From: Alphaproteobacteria bacterium
GTDB taxonomy: Bacteria > Pseudomonadota > Alphaproteobacteria > Rhizobiales > Aestuariivirgaceae
Direction: 5' to 3'
Length of the DNA stretch: 11,317 nucleotides
Assembly (NCBI GenBank): GCA_024639035.1
Contig: JAHEJE010000044.1
Span: forward strand, 1-11,317
In this document: positions 1 to 5,711 of the stretch, piece by piece
Layout of the letters: the number at the start of each line of letters is the position of its first letter
Position numbering within the stretch: position 1 is the stretch's first letter
Made by a program: the position numbers and the translations under genes
Notes under the pieces: model-generated
Told to the model about the DNA's origin: nothing
Database searches by the model: none
What the model saw: the letters and a program-made list of their open reading frames with translations, nothing else

Positions 1-22
1 TCGCCGCCGGCGCAATTCAAAT

Positions 23-36
23 GTCCGCCAGCGGAC
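23..36 (-). terminator. Possible terminator hairpin behind the small cysteine protein
   Basis: GTCCGC-CA-GCGGAC is a perfect inverted repeat lying 19 bases past the minus-strand stop at 56-58. Read leftward the stem is followed by ATTTGAATT, a weak T-rich stretch rather than a true U-tract. It could be an intrinsic terminator or only a structured spacer. Confidence 0.35.
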
Positions 37-55
37 GGGGCCGGCATCCCGCTCA

Positions 56-310
56 TTACTTGCCGCGCTGGCACTTGCCGTGGCGGGCGCAGGTTTTGGG
101 CGAAGGGCACAGCGCCCAGCCAAAGCTGTCCATGTCGTCGCGCACCTCGCCTTCAAGCAGCGCTTGCAGGTAGCTTTCCGGGTCGGTGAATCCGCTGAGC
201 TTTCCCGCCGCCATCGCCTGGGCGATCGCTGGCAGGAGTCCTTCTTCGTCGCACAGCCGGCGCCGGCGGTCGCTGGCAAGAGCTGCGGTCTGTTTTGAGG
301 GTTTCGGCAT
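56..310 (-). CDS. Small conserved-looking protein with a C-terminal Cys/His motif (84 aa)
   Basis: An 84-residue protein I do not recognise. It is coding by appearance: the ATG at 308-310 has an AAGGA Shine-Dalgarno eight bases upstream, composition is balanced, and the middle (about 22-60) reads as soluble amphipathic helix. It has no signal peptide or membrane segment. The N-terminus is basic (RRRR at 15-18). The last 17 residues hold C68, C74, H77 and C80 (C-x5-C-x2-H-x2-C), which could bind a metal such as zinc; C20 is an extra cysteine. Metal binding is inference from spacing only. It is the leftmost gene, transcribed leftward, and may be reached by the promoter at 813-844, about 500 bases upstream. 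A longer frame on the same strand (153-626) overlaps it but looks non-coding. Confidence 0.6.
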   Translation of the reverse strand: MPKPSKQTAALASDRRRRLCDEEGLLPAIAQAMAAGKLSGFTDPESYLQALLEGEVRDDMDSFGWALCPSPKTCARHGKCQRGK

Positions 311-385
311 TGTCTGGATCCTTGTTCAAGAATGTGCACGTGGCGATGCCTTCCGGCAGGCTGGTTAGCGGAAAGATCGGAGGAA

Positions 386-469
386 ACGGAATGCCTTGCG
401 GTTGCCGGGCAACGTTGCCAGTCGGGAAACGGGAACGGGATTGCGGGGCGAACCGCAAAGGCATTCCGT
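386..469. repeat. Long inverted repeat with nested palindrome
   Basis: The left arm 386-403 (ACGGAATGCCTTGCGGTT) and right arm 451-469 (AACCGCAAAGGCATTCCGT) are reverse complements except for one inserted base, giving an 18-base stem around a 47-base loop. Inside the loop is a perfect 12-base palindrome GGCAACGTTGCC at 408-419 and a run of GGGAA-type repeats at 424-440. The size resembles a REP-pair or small MITE-like element, or a structured RNA. I cannot see further copies in this window. Confidence 0.6.
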
Positions 470-678
470 CACGGCCGTTGACGGCGGGTGTGCGATCTTG
501 CCGGGACAGCCTGGAAAACCTCACCCGCAAACCAGACAGGATGAAGCCGCCAGACACCCGGACGTGCCGATCGGCGCTTGATGTTTCCACCAAGGGCCGC
601 ACACCGGCCGCTGAAACCTGGAGCAAAGTCCACCGGCCGCGCTGCAGCGAACGTCATCGTCTGAATGCTGCTCGCCAT
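469..678 (-). CDS. Possible small ORF (69 aa), unrecognised
   Basis: From ATG 676-678 the frame gives 69 residues beginning MASSIQTMTFAAARPVDF. A purine-rich AGAGGAAAGG lies upstream, but its end is ten bases from the ATG, a longish spacing. The first 20 codons look plausibly coding; the remainder is arginine-rich with mixed third positions, and the same DNA also reads open in another minus-strand frame. It is the first ATG-started candidate downstream of the leftward promoter at 813-844, which is the main reason to list it. It could equally be a frameshifted remnant or chance. Confidence 0.22.
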   Translation of the reverse strand: MASSIQTMTFAAARPVDFAPGFSGRCAALGGNIKRRSARPGVWRLHPVWFAGEVFQAVPARSHTRRQRP

Positions 679-812
679 CACGCTACCGCCTTTCCTCTGG
701 GCCCGGCCTGTCCCGTGACAAACCGTGCCGTTAGACTTCAGAACCGTTCCTGCCGCCACCGTCTCAGGTGGGTTGTCGACGTCTCCGCTGTGGGTACAGG
801 GCGACAGGCAGG

Positions 813-844
813 TTTATATGTACACTATTTGTTCTATTTGTCAA
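813..844 (-). promoter_or_regulatory. Leftward sigma-70-type promoter overlapped by a LexA-like box
   Basis: On the minus strand there is a perfect -35 TTGACA (839-844). The -10 region at 813-821 is AT-rich, with alternatives such as TATAAA (spacer 20) or weaker hexamers at spacer 16-18. Between them lies GAAC-N7-GTAC (820-834), one base off the alphaproteobacterial LexA direct repeat GAAC-N7-GAAC. The position over the spacer is where a LexA site would repress. Transcription would run toward 69- and 84-codon ORFs. SOS control is inference. Confidence 0.45.
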
Positions 845-898
845 CAGAAAGCGGATAATTTTCTTATTTACACAGGTGGGCGACGAATGCCGTATCAA

Positions 899-944
899 TT
901 GCGCTGGATCAAGGCGGCGTGGTACGCCGGTGTCAGGATACACT
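899..944 (+). promoter_or_regulatory. FNR/FixK-type box and promoter for the DUF3775 gene
   Basis: TTGCG-CTGG-ATCAA at 899-912 matches the FNR/FixK consensus TTGAT-N4-ATCAA in 8 of 10 arm positions, with a perfect right arm, and fits the FixK form TTG(A/C)-N6-TCAA. Downstream is a hairpin CGGCGT-GGT-ACGCCG (915-929) and a candidate -10 TACACT (939-944). The box centre is about 45 bases before the implied start site, close to but not exactly the class II spacing of 41.5. This suggests activation under low oxygen (inference). Confidence 0.45.
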
Positions 945-982
945 GGTAACTGAGAACGCGTGAGCGCAGAAAAGGCAACGAC

Positions 983-1375
983 ATGCTTGAGATTTCGCCT
1001 GAAAAGGTAGCCCATGTGATCGTGCGCGCGCGCGAGATGGACGCCAAGATGACGCCGTGGGATCAGCCGGGCGACGAACGGGATGCCGATACCATCCTGG
1101 AAAGCCGCGGCGGCGATGCGACCGAGGCCGAACTGCGTGAATTCATTGCCGAAATGAACGTCGACGAGCAGGTCAGCCTGGTGGCGCTGGCCTGGATCGG
1201 CCGTGGCACCTACGAGCCGGACGAGCTGGAAGAGGCCAAGCAGACCGCCTTGGCCGAGCGGGTCAACCCGTGCGAGGACTATCTGCTCGGCGTGCCGTTG
1301 CTGTCCGACTATCTCGAAGAGGGCCTGGACCGGCTCGGCATCGCGGTCGAGGATGCCGAGGCGGGCATCCTCTAA
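983..1375 (+). CDS. DUF3775 domain-containing protein (130 aa)
   Basis: A small acidic cytoplasmic protein of unknown function that I assign to the DUF3775 family from its pattern. The C-terminal two thirds reads ELREFIAEMNVDEQVSLVAL, then WIGRG at about residues 72-76, then a helix rich in Glu/Ala, and finally YLLGVPLLSDYLEEGLDRLG. The family is predicted all-helical, with no catalytic residues described that I know of. The ATG at 983 has AAGG seven bases upstream. The residues N-terminal to the domain (about 1-50) are charged and variable. It is a single gene, preceded by an FNR/FixK-type box and followed by a hairpin, convergent with the ABC permease. If the box works, the protein is expressed in microaerobic or anaerobic conditions; that is inference. 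Confidence 0.8.
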   Translation: MLEISPEKVAHVIVRAREMDAKMTPWDQPGDERDADTILESRGGDATEAELREFIAEMNVDEQVSLVALAWIGRGTYEPDELEEAKQTALAERVNPCEDYLLGVPLLSDYLEEGLDRLGIAVEDAEAGIL

Positions 1376-1392
1376 CAACATTGCTGTTTTCT

Positions 1393-1415
1393 CCTTCCCC
1401 CTTTCTGGGGGAGGG
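1393..1415. terminator. Hairpin between convergent genes
   Basis: CCTTCCCCC (1393-1401) pairs with GGGGGAGGG (1407-1415) around a TTTCT loop, eight Watson-Crick pairs plus one wobble-type mismatch. It lies 17 bases past the DUF3775 stop and just past the end of the ABC permease gene on the other strand. There is no clean U-tract on either side, so it may terminate weakly in both directions or be one copy of a common intergenic repeat. Confidence 0.4.
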
Positions 1416-1436
1416 AAATCGCAGCCCGTCCCGCGG

Positions 1437-3068
1437 TCACTCCATGGTCTCGCGCAGCTTGAAGCGGCGGAACGACCAGGCCGAAAGCGGGATCGTGGCG
1501 AGCGCGGCCACCGTGACGATGGCCAGACTGGTGAGCGCGAACACCGTCAGGCTGCCGGTCATCAGCTGCATCTTGATGCCGATGTTGCGGGCCACGCTGA
1601 GGGTGGTGAAGATGATCACCGACTTGGCGATGAAATCGACCAGCGTGCGCCCGAGAAAGTCGAAATCGACCCGCCCGACCGGCACCAGCTTGGTCGGAAA
1701 CAGCAGAAACACAAAGTTCTCAAGACCATAGAGCAGCAGATTGAACGGCACCACGAACAGTGCCGCCATGGTGACGATGACCCCGGTGGTGAGATCGACG
1801 AACGGCAGCACGCTGGCGATCATCACCAGCTGGATGGCGCTGGCCAGAACCACCGGAACCGCAAGCTGGCCGACGCAGATGCGCCACGGCGCCGTCGGCA
1901 GCGACTTGTAGTGCTCCATGCGGCTCAACTCGCCACGAAAGTCGCAGACCAGCGAGCGCGGCATGATGAAGGCGATGAAGAAGTACGCGATGCCGAGCAT
2001 GCCGCTGCTCGAAATTTCGAGCCCGGCGTTGAGCAGCAGCGGCCCGGTCAGCGCGGCGATGGCCAAGAACACCAGGATCACCCGGCCGGTGTTGCGCACC
2101 GCGTTGATCGACTGGCGCCAGGCGATCGGGCCGATGCCGGCCAGATGCGGCGCCCGGCGCACCGAATTGCCGGTGGTCTTGTCGCTGGCCCAGAACGAGC
2201 CGCCGCGGCGGATCCGCAACCAGCGCTCGCTGAGCTGTCGGTTGGCCGACAGCGAGCGGTCCGAGGTGCACTGGTCGAGCGCCACGATGATCGCCAGCAG
2301 GGCGCCGTTGATGGCCAGAGCCACCGCCGTCCACACGGCCAGGCCGGGAAACATGTCCCGCGCCAGGAACAGTTCGGCAAGCACCGAGAACGGCGCCAGC
2401 ACGATGCGGCCGGGCCACGACTGGCGGAACGCCGCCACCACGTCGTCGAGCCCGAGGGAGGGCGACAGGACGATGTACACCAATGTCGCAGCCGCGGCCC
2501 CGGCCACGGTCAGCAGAACCGGCTTCTTGATCCAGGCAAACCGGGTTTCATCGAGCGTCTGGGCAGCGATCTTCAGCGCCGCGCTGAACAACTGGATGAA
2601 CACCAGGGTGAACAGCGTGCCGATGAAGGCGGCAGCGACGGTGCTGCTCCGCGACGGGATCAGCAGGCAGATGATCGCGGCGCTGAAGATGGCGCCGGCG
2701 AAATAGGTGGCGAACTTGTAGATCACCAGGTCGCGCCGGCTGAACGGGCCGGTGAACAGGTAATTGATCTCGTTGGGCGAGAAATAGATCGCCGGACCGG
2801 AGGTCATGGCCACCGTGAACAGGCCGGCGCCGAGCAGGCTGACCGGCAGATAATCGCGGATCTGAGCCCGCAACTGCTCGGTGTCCGGCACGATGAAGCC
2901 GCCGACATTGTCGCCCGGCGACACCGCACCCGGGCCGAGCAGCAGCCACACGATGCCGGCGACGATGGCCAGAAACGCAGCACCGCGCAGGGTGGCGAGC
3001 TGGGTCATGCGATGGCGGAAACCGCCGCGCAGACGCAGGAACAGCAACTGGCTCAGGGCAGCGTTCAT
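1437..3068 (-). CDS. ABC exporter permease, large membrane protein (543 aa)
   Basis: The membrane partner of the ATPase immediately upstream. About eleven to twelve hydrophobic segments are visible (for example near residues 29-46, 74-95, 120-140, 183-202, 245-265, 330-350, 408-430 and the C-terminus), with a polar cytoplasmic stretch near 268-315. The motif FSPNEINYLFTGPFSRRDL near residue 97 is typical of the putative ABC-exporter (ABC-2-like) permease family. I chose ATG 3066-3068 because it sits two bases after the ATPase stop (TGA-GG-ATG), implying translational coupling; an in-frame extension to 3230 exists but lies inside the ATPase gene in another frame and is not membrane-like. The substrate is unknown. 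A 727-codon frame on the opposite strand is an antisense shadow. Confidence 0.82.
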   Translation of the reverse strand: MNAALSQLLFLRLRGGFRHRMTQLATLRGAAFLAIVAGIVWLLLGPGAVSPGDNVGGFIVPDTEQLRAQIRDYLPVSLLGAGLFTVAMTSGPAIYFSPNEINYLFTGPFSRRDLVIYKFATYFAGAIFSAAIICLLIPSRSSTVAAAFIGTLFTLVFIQLFSAALKIAAQTLDETRFAWIKKPVLLTVAGAAAATLVYIVLSPSLGLDDVVAAFRQSWPGRIVLAPFSVLAELFLARDMFPGLAVWTAVALAINGALLAIIVALDQCTSDRSLSANRQLSERWLRIRRGGSFWASDKTTGNSVRRAPHLAGIGPIAWRQSINAVRNTGRVILVFLAIAALTGPLLLNAGLEISSSGMLGIAYFFIAFIMPRSLVCDFRGELSRMEHYKSLPTAPWRICVGQLAVPVVLASAIQLVMIASVLPFVDLTTGVIVTMAALFVVPFNLLLYGLENFVFLLFPTKLVPVGRVDFDFLGRTLVDFIAKSVIIFTTLSVARNIGIKMQLMTGSLTVFALTSLAIVTVAALATIPLSAWSFRRFKLRETME

Positions 3069-3070
3069 CC

Positions 3071-3817
3071 TCAGGCGGCTCCGGCCTGCGGCGGGTTTTC
3101 CTCGTGCGTGATGGCAAAGAACGCCGCCTCCAGCGAGGTGTCGCCGGTCTGGTCGAAATCGCGCAGGACATCTTCCATGCGCCCGAACCGCAGACAAACG
3201 CCCTCCTGCAGGACCAGCAGATGCGTGCACTGGTTTTCCACCAGGCTCAACAGGTGCGACGAGACGATGACCGCCGCCCCGGCATCGGCCCGATCGCGCA
3301 TCGACTGCTGGATGGTGCGGATGCCGCGCGGATCGAGGCCGGTGAGCGGTTCATCGAAGAAGATCGCCGTCGGATCGTGCAGGTAGGCGCAGGCGATCGC
3401 CACCTTCTGGCGCATGCCGCGCGACAGATCGTGCGCCAGCGCATCGCGCTTGCCGGTCAGCGCGAAGCTGTCCAGCAGGCCCTCGGCCCGTTGTTCGAAA
3501 TCGTGCACGCCATAGGCGGCAGCGGAAAACGCCAGATGCTCCCACACCGTCAGGGTGTCGAACAGGCGCGGGTCGTCGGGAATGTAGCCCAGGCTCTTCT
3601 TGGCGTTGATCGGGTCGGTGACGATATCGTGCCCGGCGATCTCAAGACTGCCGGACGTCGGCTCGATGATGCCGGCGAGCGCCCGCAGGGTGGTGGTCTT
3701 GCCGGCCCCGTTGGAGCCGACCAGGGCGAGGATGTCGCCGGGACCGATCTCGAACGAAAGATCCTTGACGGCGGTAAAGTCGCCGTAGGACTTGCAATAG
3801 TTTGTGACCTTGATCAT
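3071..3817 (-). CDS. ABC transporter ATP-binding protein (248 aa)
   Basis: The nucleotide-binding subunit that drives the exporter permease encoded just downstream. All landmark motifs are present: Walker A GSNGAGKT (34-41), signature LSRGM (131-135), Walker B AIFFDE (151-156) with catalytic E156, D-loop GLDP (160-163) and switch histidine H188. The Q-loop position reads YIPDD (78-82) with Asp where most families have Gln or Glu. Length is normal for a NatA/CcmA-type export ATPase. The ATG at 3815-3817 gives a standard start (MIKVTNYCKSYGDFTAVKDL) though no strong Shine-Dalgarno precedes it. It is first in a two-gene operon and divergent from the cobalamin protein. Substrate not deducible. 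Confidence 0.93.
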   Translation of the reverse strand: MIKVTNYCKSYGDFTAVKDLSFEIGPGDILALVGSNGAGKTTTLRALAGIIEPTSGSLEIAGHDIVTDPINAKKSLGYIPDDPRLFDTLTVWEHLAFSAAAYGVHDFEQRAEGLLDSFALTGKRDALAHDLSRGMRQKVAIACAYLHDPTAIFFDEPLTGLDPRGIRTIQQSMRDRADAGAAVIVSSHLLSLVENQCTHLLVLQEGVCLRFGRMEDVLRDFDQTGDTSLEAAFFAITHEENPPQAGAA

Positions 3818-3920
3818 CGGCGCGTATTGTCTCGGTTGCGGAACGGAAGCGGTTACTGACTATAGGACATCTCATGAAACAAAAGGTTATGACGATTGGT
3901 TGAATCGATAGGGCAGGGCG
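3818..3920. promoter_or_regulatory. Divergent intergenic region, exporter versus B12 protein
   Basis: About 100 comparatively AT-rich bases separate two divergent starts, so both promoters must lie here or inside the genes. A TATAGT hexamer on the minus strand (3859-3864) is a possible -10 for the ATPase, but I find no matching -35 at a normal distance. Before the B12 gene start there is only an AGGG-type ribosome site (3910-3918 region). I see no cobalamin riboswitch pattern in so short a span. Confidence 0.35.
3885..3908 (+). repeat. Short imperfect repeat, second copy at 5679-5702
   Basis: GGTTATGACGATTG followed by ten bases ending TCGA recurs after the B12 gene as GGTTATGGCGATTG with the same end, 19 of 24 positions identical. 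One copy sits just before the start codon and the other just after the stop. It may be a recombination or protein-binding site, or coincidence. Confidence 0.3.
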
Positions 3921-5657
3921 ATGTTTGAACGCTCGCAGCTGCTGGGCGAGGGTCAACTGCCCGATGCCGCCGGCCTGGTCGATGCGGCCCGGTCGCTGGC
4001 ACGGGACTGGCAGGTTGGCCCGAGTGCGTTTCTCGCCGAGCACGGCGTTGCCAGCGAAGCCGAATTCAAGCGGCGGGCGATAGCCGGTGGGCAGATCTGT
4101 CAGCATGCTCAGATCGGCTTTCGCGATCCGGCCAGGACCAGGCGCGCCTGGGTCGAGATATATGAGGCCTGTGCGGCGCGCGGCGCACCGCTGGTGCGTT
4201 ACGGCATCTGCCTGGACTGGGTGATGGGCCTGCCGCGCGGCAAACGCGAAACGGCCACCAGAGGCACCGGGCTGATCCTTGCTGAACCGGAGGATTTTGC
4301 CGCGCTGGCCAACGCAGCTCCCGTGGCGCCGCACTTCGGCGATTTCATCATCGGGTTTCCGGCCTCGGTGGAAAACACCTGCGCGGCGCTCGCCGCCGGG
4401 TCGACGGCAATCGGCAATCTCGGCCAGTATTTCACCTTCCGGCTGCCCGGCTGGGACGACGATGTGGCCTCGACCGCGGCGACCGTGACCGCGCTCGGCC
4501 TCATCGCCCGCCAGAGCGCCGAGGTTCTGGTGCACTCAAACCTGGACGACGGCTTTGCCGCGATGTGCACCGACCTGTCGTCGGTACTCGGGCTGGCGCT
4601 GGTCGAAAAGCATATCGTCGAGGACCTGCTCGGCGCCCGCCTGGCCCACTGCTGGGGGCATCATTTTTCCGATCCGCTGAAGCGGCTGGCATTTCATCTG
4701 GCGCTGAGCCAGGTGAACGCCACGCCGGGCACCATGGTCTACGGCAACACCGTGAGCTACCAGGGCGGCAGCGCGGAGAACTTCGCCAGCCTGGCGAGTT
4801 ATCTCGCGACCGACATCGCCGGTCAGATGCTGTGCCCGAGCGGCCATGCGGTCAATCCGGTGCCGGTGACCGAGAATTCGCGCATACCGGACATCGACGA
4901 GATCATCGATGCGCAACTGTTCGCCGCCCGGCTGAGCGGGCACATGGCCGGCCAGCGCGCGCTGATCGACCCCGAACCGGCCCGCGAGATGGCGGCCCGT
5001 CTGGTGGCCGGCGGCGAAGGTTACAAGACCAGACTGCTGAAAGGTTTTGCCGAGGCCGGCATCGACACCGGGGATGCCTTTGAGATGCTCCTGGTCATGC
5101 GCCGGCTCGGCGGCAGCCGGCTTGAGCGTCTGTTCGGCGCCGGCGCTGCCGTCGAGGTCTCGCCACAGGCCGAGGAACTCGCCGAGCGGGCCCGCTGCCA
5201 TCTCGCTCGCGTGGGCGAGGCCGAGCGCACAGCGTTTGCCGCCCGCCGCCCGCGGCTGATGGTGGCGACCAGCGACGTGCATGAGCATGGCATGCGGGTG
5301 CTGGAGCGGGTGCTGGGCAAGCTGGGCGCCGAAGTGCTCTATGGGGGTGTGTCGGTCGACCCCGGCGCCCTGGCCGCGGCGGCATCGGCGATGAACGCCG
5401 ATGCGATCTTGCTCAGCACCTATAACGGCGTGGCTCTGGAGTTTTACCGTGCGCTCAAGCGTGCGCTCGACCGGCACGGCGCCGGGCTTCCGGTGCTGAT
5501 CGGCGGGCGGCTGAACCAAATCCCCGACGGTTCCAATACTAGCCTGCCGGTCGACGTCACCGCTGAGCTGCGCGCCGGCGGCGCTATCGTCTGCGCCGAG
5601 GTCGAGGACGCGGTGCCGGCGGTCCTGGCGGCGTTGGACCGGTCGCCGGGCGACTGA
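3921..5657 (+). CDS. Cobalamin-binding protein, glutamate-mutase-like fusion (578 aa)
   Basis: A two-part corrinoid protein. The C-terminal domain (about 440-575) has the base-off/His-on B12 motif: D452-x-H454-x-x-G457, then 41 residues, S499-T-Y501, then 26 residues, G528-G529. The spacings equal those of the classical DxHxxG-SxL-GG set; H454 would be the lower cobalt ligand. The N-terminal part (about 1-430) has stretches such as FGDFIIGFPASVENT (near 138) and LCPSGHAVNPVPVTEN (near 303) that resemble, at a distance, the TIM-barrel E subunit of methylaspartate (glutamate) mutase, suggesting an E-S fusion. That similarity is inferred from remembered family pattern. Substrate unknown; a methyltransferase or corrinoid carrier role is possible. 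ATG 3921 follows an AGGG-type ribosome site. Monocistronic, divergent from the ABC exporter and convergent with the kinase-like gene. Confidence 0.8.
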   Translation: MFERSQLLGEGQLPDAAGLVDAARSLARDWQVGPSAFLAEHGVASEAEFKRRAIAGGQICQHAQIGFRDPARTRRAWVEIYEACAARGAPLVRYGICLDWVMGLPRGKRETATRGTGLILAEPEDFAALANAAPVAPHFGDFIIGFPASVENTCAALAAGSTAIGNLGQYFTFRLPGWDDDVASTAATVTALGLIARQSAEVLVHSNLDDGFAAMCTDLSSVLGLALVEKHIVEDLLGARLAHCWGHHFSDPLKRLAFHLALSQVNATPGTMVYGNTVSYQGGSAENFASLASYLATDIAGQMLCPSGHAVNPVPVTENSRIPDIDEIIDAQLFAARLSGHMAGQRALIDPEPAREMAARLVAGGEGYKTRLLKGFAEAGIDTGDAFEMLLVMRRLGGSRLERLFGAGAAVEVSPQAEELAERARCHLARVGEAERTAFAARRPRLMVATSDVHEHGMRVLERVLGKLGAEVLYGGVSVDPGALAAAASAMNADAILLSTYNGVALEFYRALKRALDRHGAGLPVLIGGRLNQIPDGSNTSLPVDVTAELRAGGAIVCAEVEDAVPAVLAALDRSPGD

Positions 5658-5676
5658 AAGATGCCTTTTTGAACAG

Positions 5677-5708
5677 GCGGTTATGGCGATTGCCGGACTC
5701 GAAACCGC
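5677..5708. terminator. Possible structured terminator between convergent genes
   Basis: GCGGTT (5677-5682) pairs with AACCGC (5703-5708), and inside lies GGC-GATT-GCC (5685-5694). The element fills the 54-base gap between the B12 gene stop and the kinase-like gene stop. No U-tract follows on either strand, so termination is only suggested. It includes the second copy of the 24-base repeat (5679-5702). Confidence 0.3.
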
Positions 5709-5711
5709 AGC

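Larger units (their letters stand above)
311..982. other. Gene-poor stretch of about 670 bases
   Basis: No open frame on either strand reads as a recognisable protein. The longer frames here are arginine/proline-rich and low in family-like pattern. What it does hold: an inverted repeat (386-469), a weak 69-codon minus ORF (469-678), an AT-rich leftward promoter with a LexA-like box (813-844), and an FNR/FixK-type box plus hairpin (899-929) belonging to the gene at 983. It may be a decayed gene region or may encode an unannotated RNA. Confidence 0.6.

Noticed and set aside
153..626. 157-codon minus frame overlapping the 84-residue gene
   Set aside because: No ribosome site, Arg/Pro-rich and no family pattern; its 3' part lies out of frame over a better-supported gene.
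831..848. A second LexA half-site pair using the repeated TATTTGT units
   Set aside because: GTTC at 831 is followed after seven bases by CAAC, which does not fit the direct repeat; only the 820-834 pairing is close.
295..858. 187-codon plus frame in the gene-poor stretch
   Set aside because: Composition dominated by Arg, Cys and Pro with no recognisable domain, and it runs through the inverted repeat and AT-rich promoter.
1203..3386. 727-codon open frame on the plus strand
   Set aside because: It is rich in His, Gln, Arg and Asp with no domain pattern and lies antisense to the ABC permease, whose membrane segments and operon fit are clear. Long antisense frames are expected in GC-rich genes.
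3818..3920. Cobalamin riboswitch before the B12 protein
   Set aside because: The leader is at most about 100 bases, too short for the usual aptamer, and I see no B12-box-like sequence.
4536..5519. 327-codon open frame on the minus strand
   Set aside because: Antisense to the B12 protein, whose motif spacing proves the plus frame.
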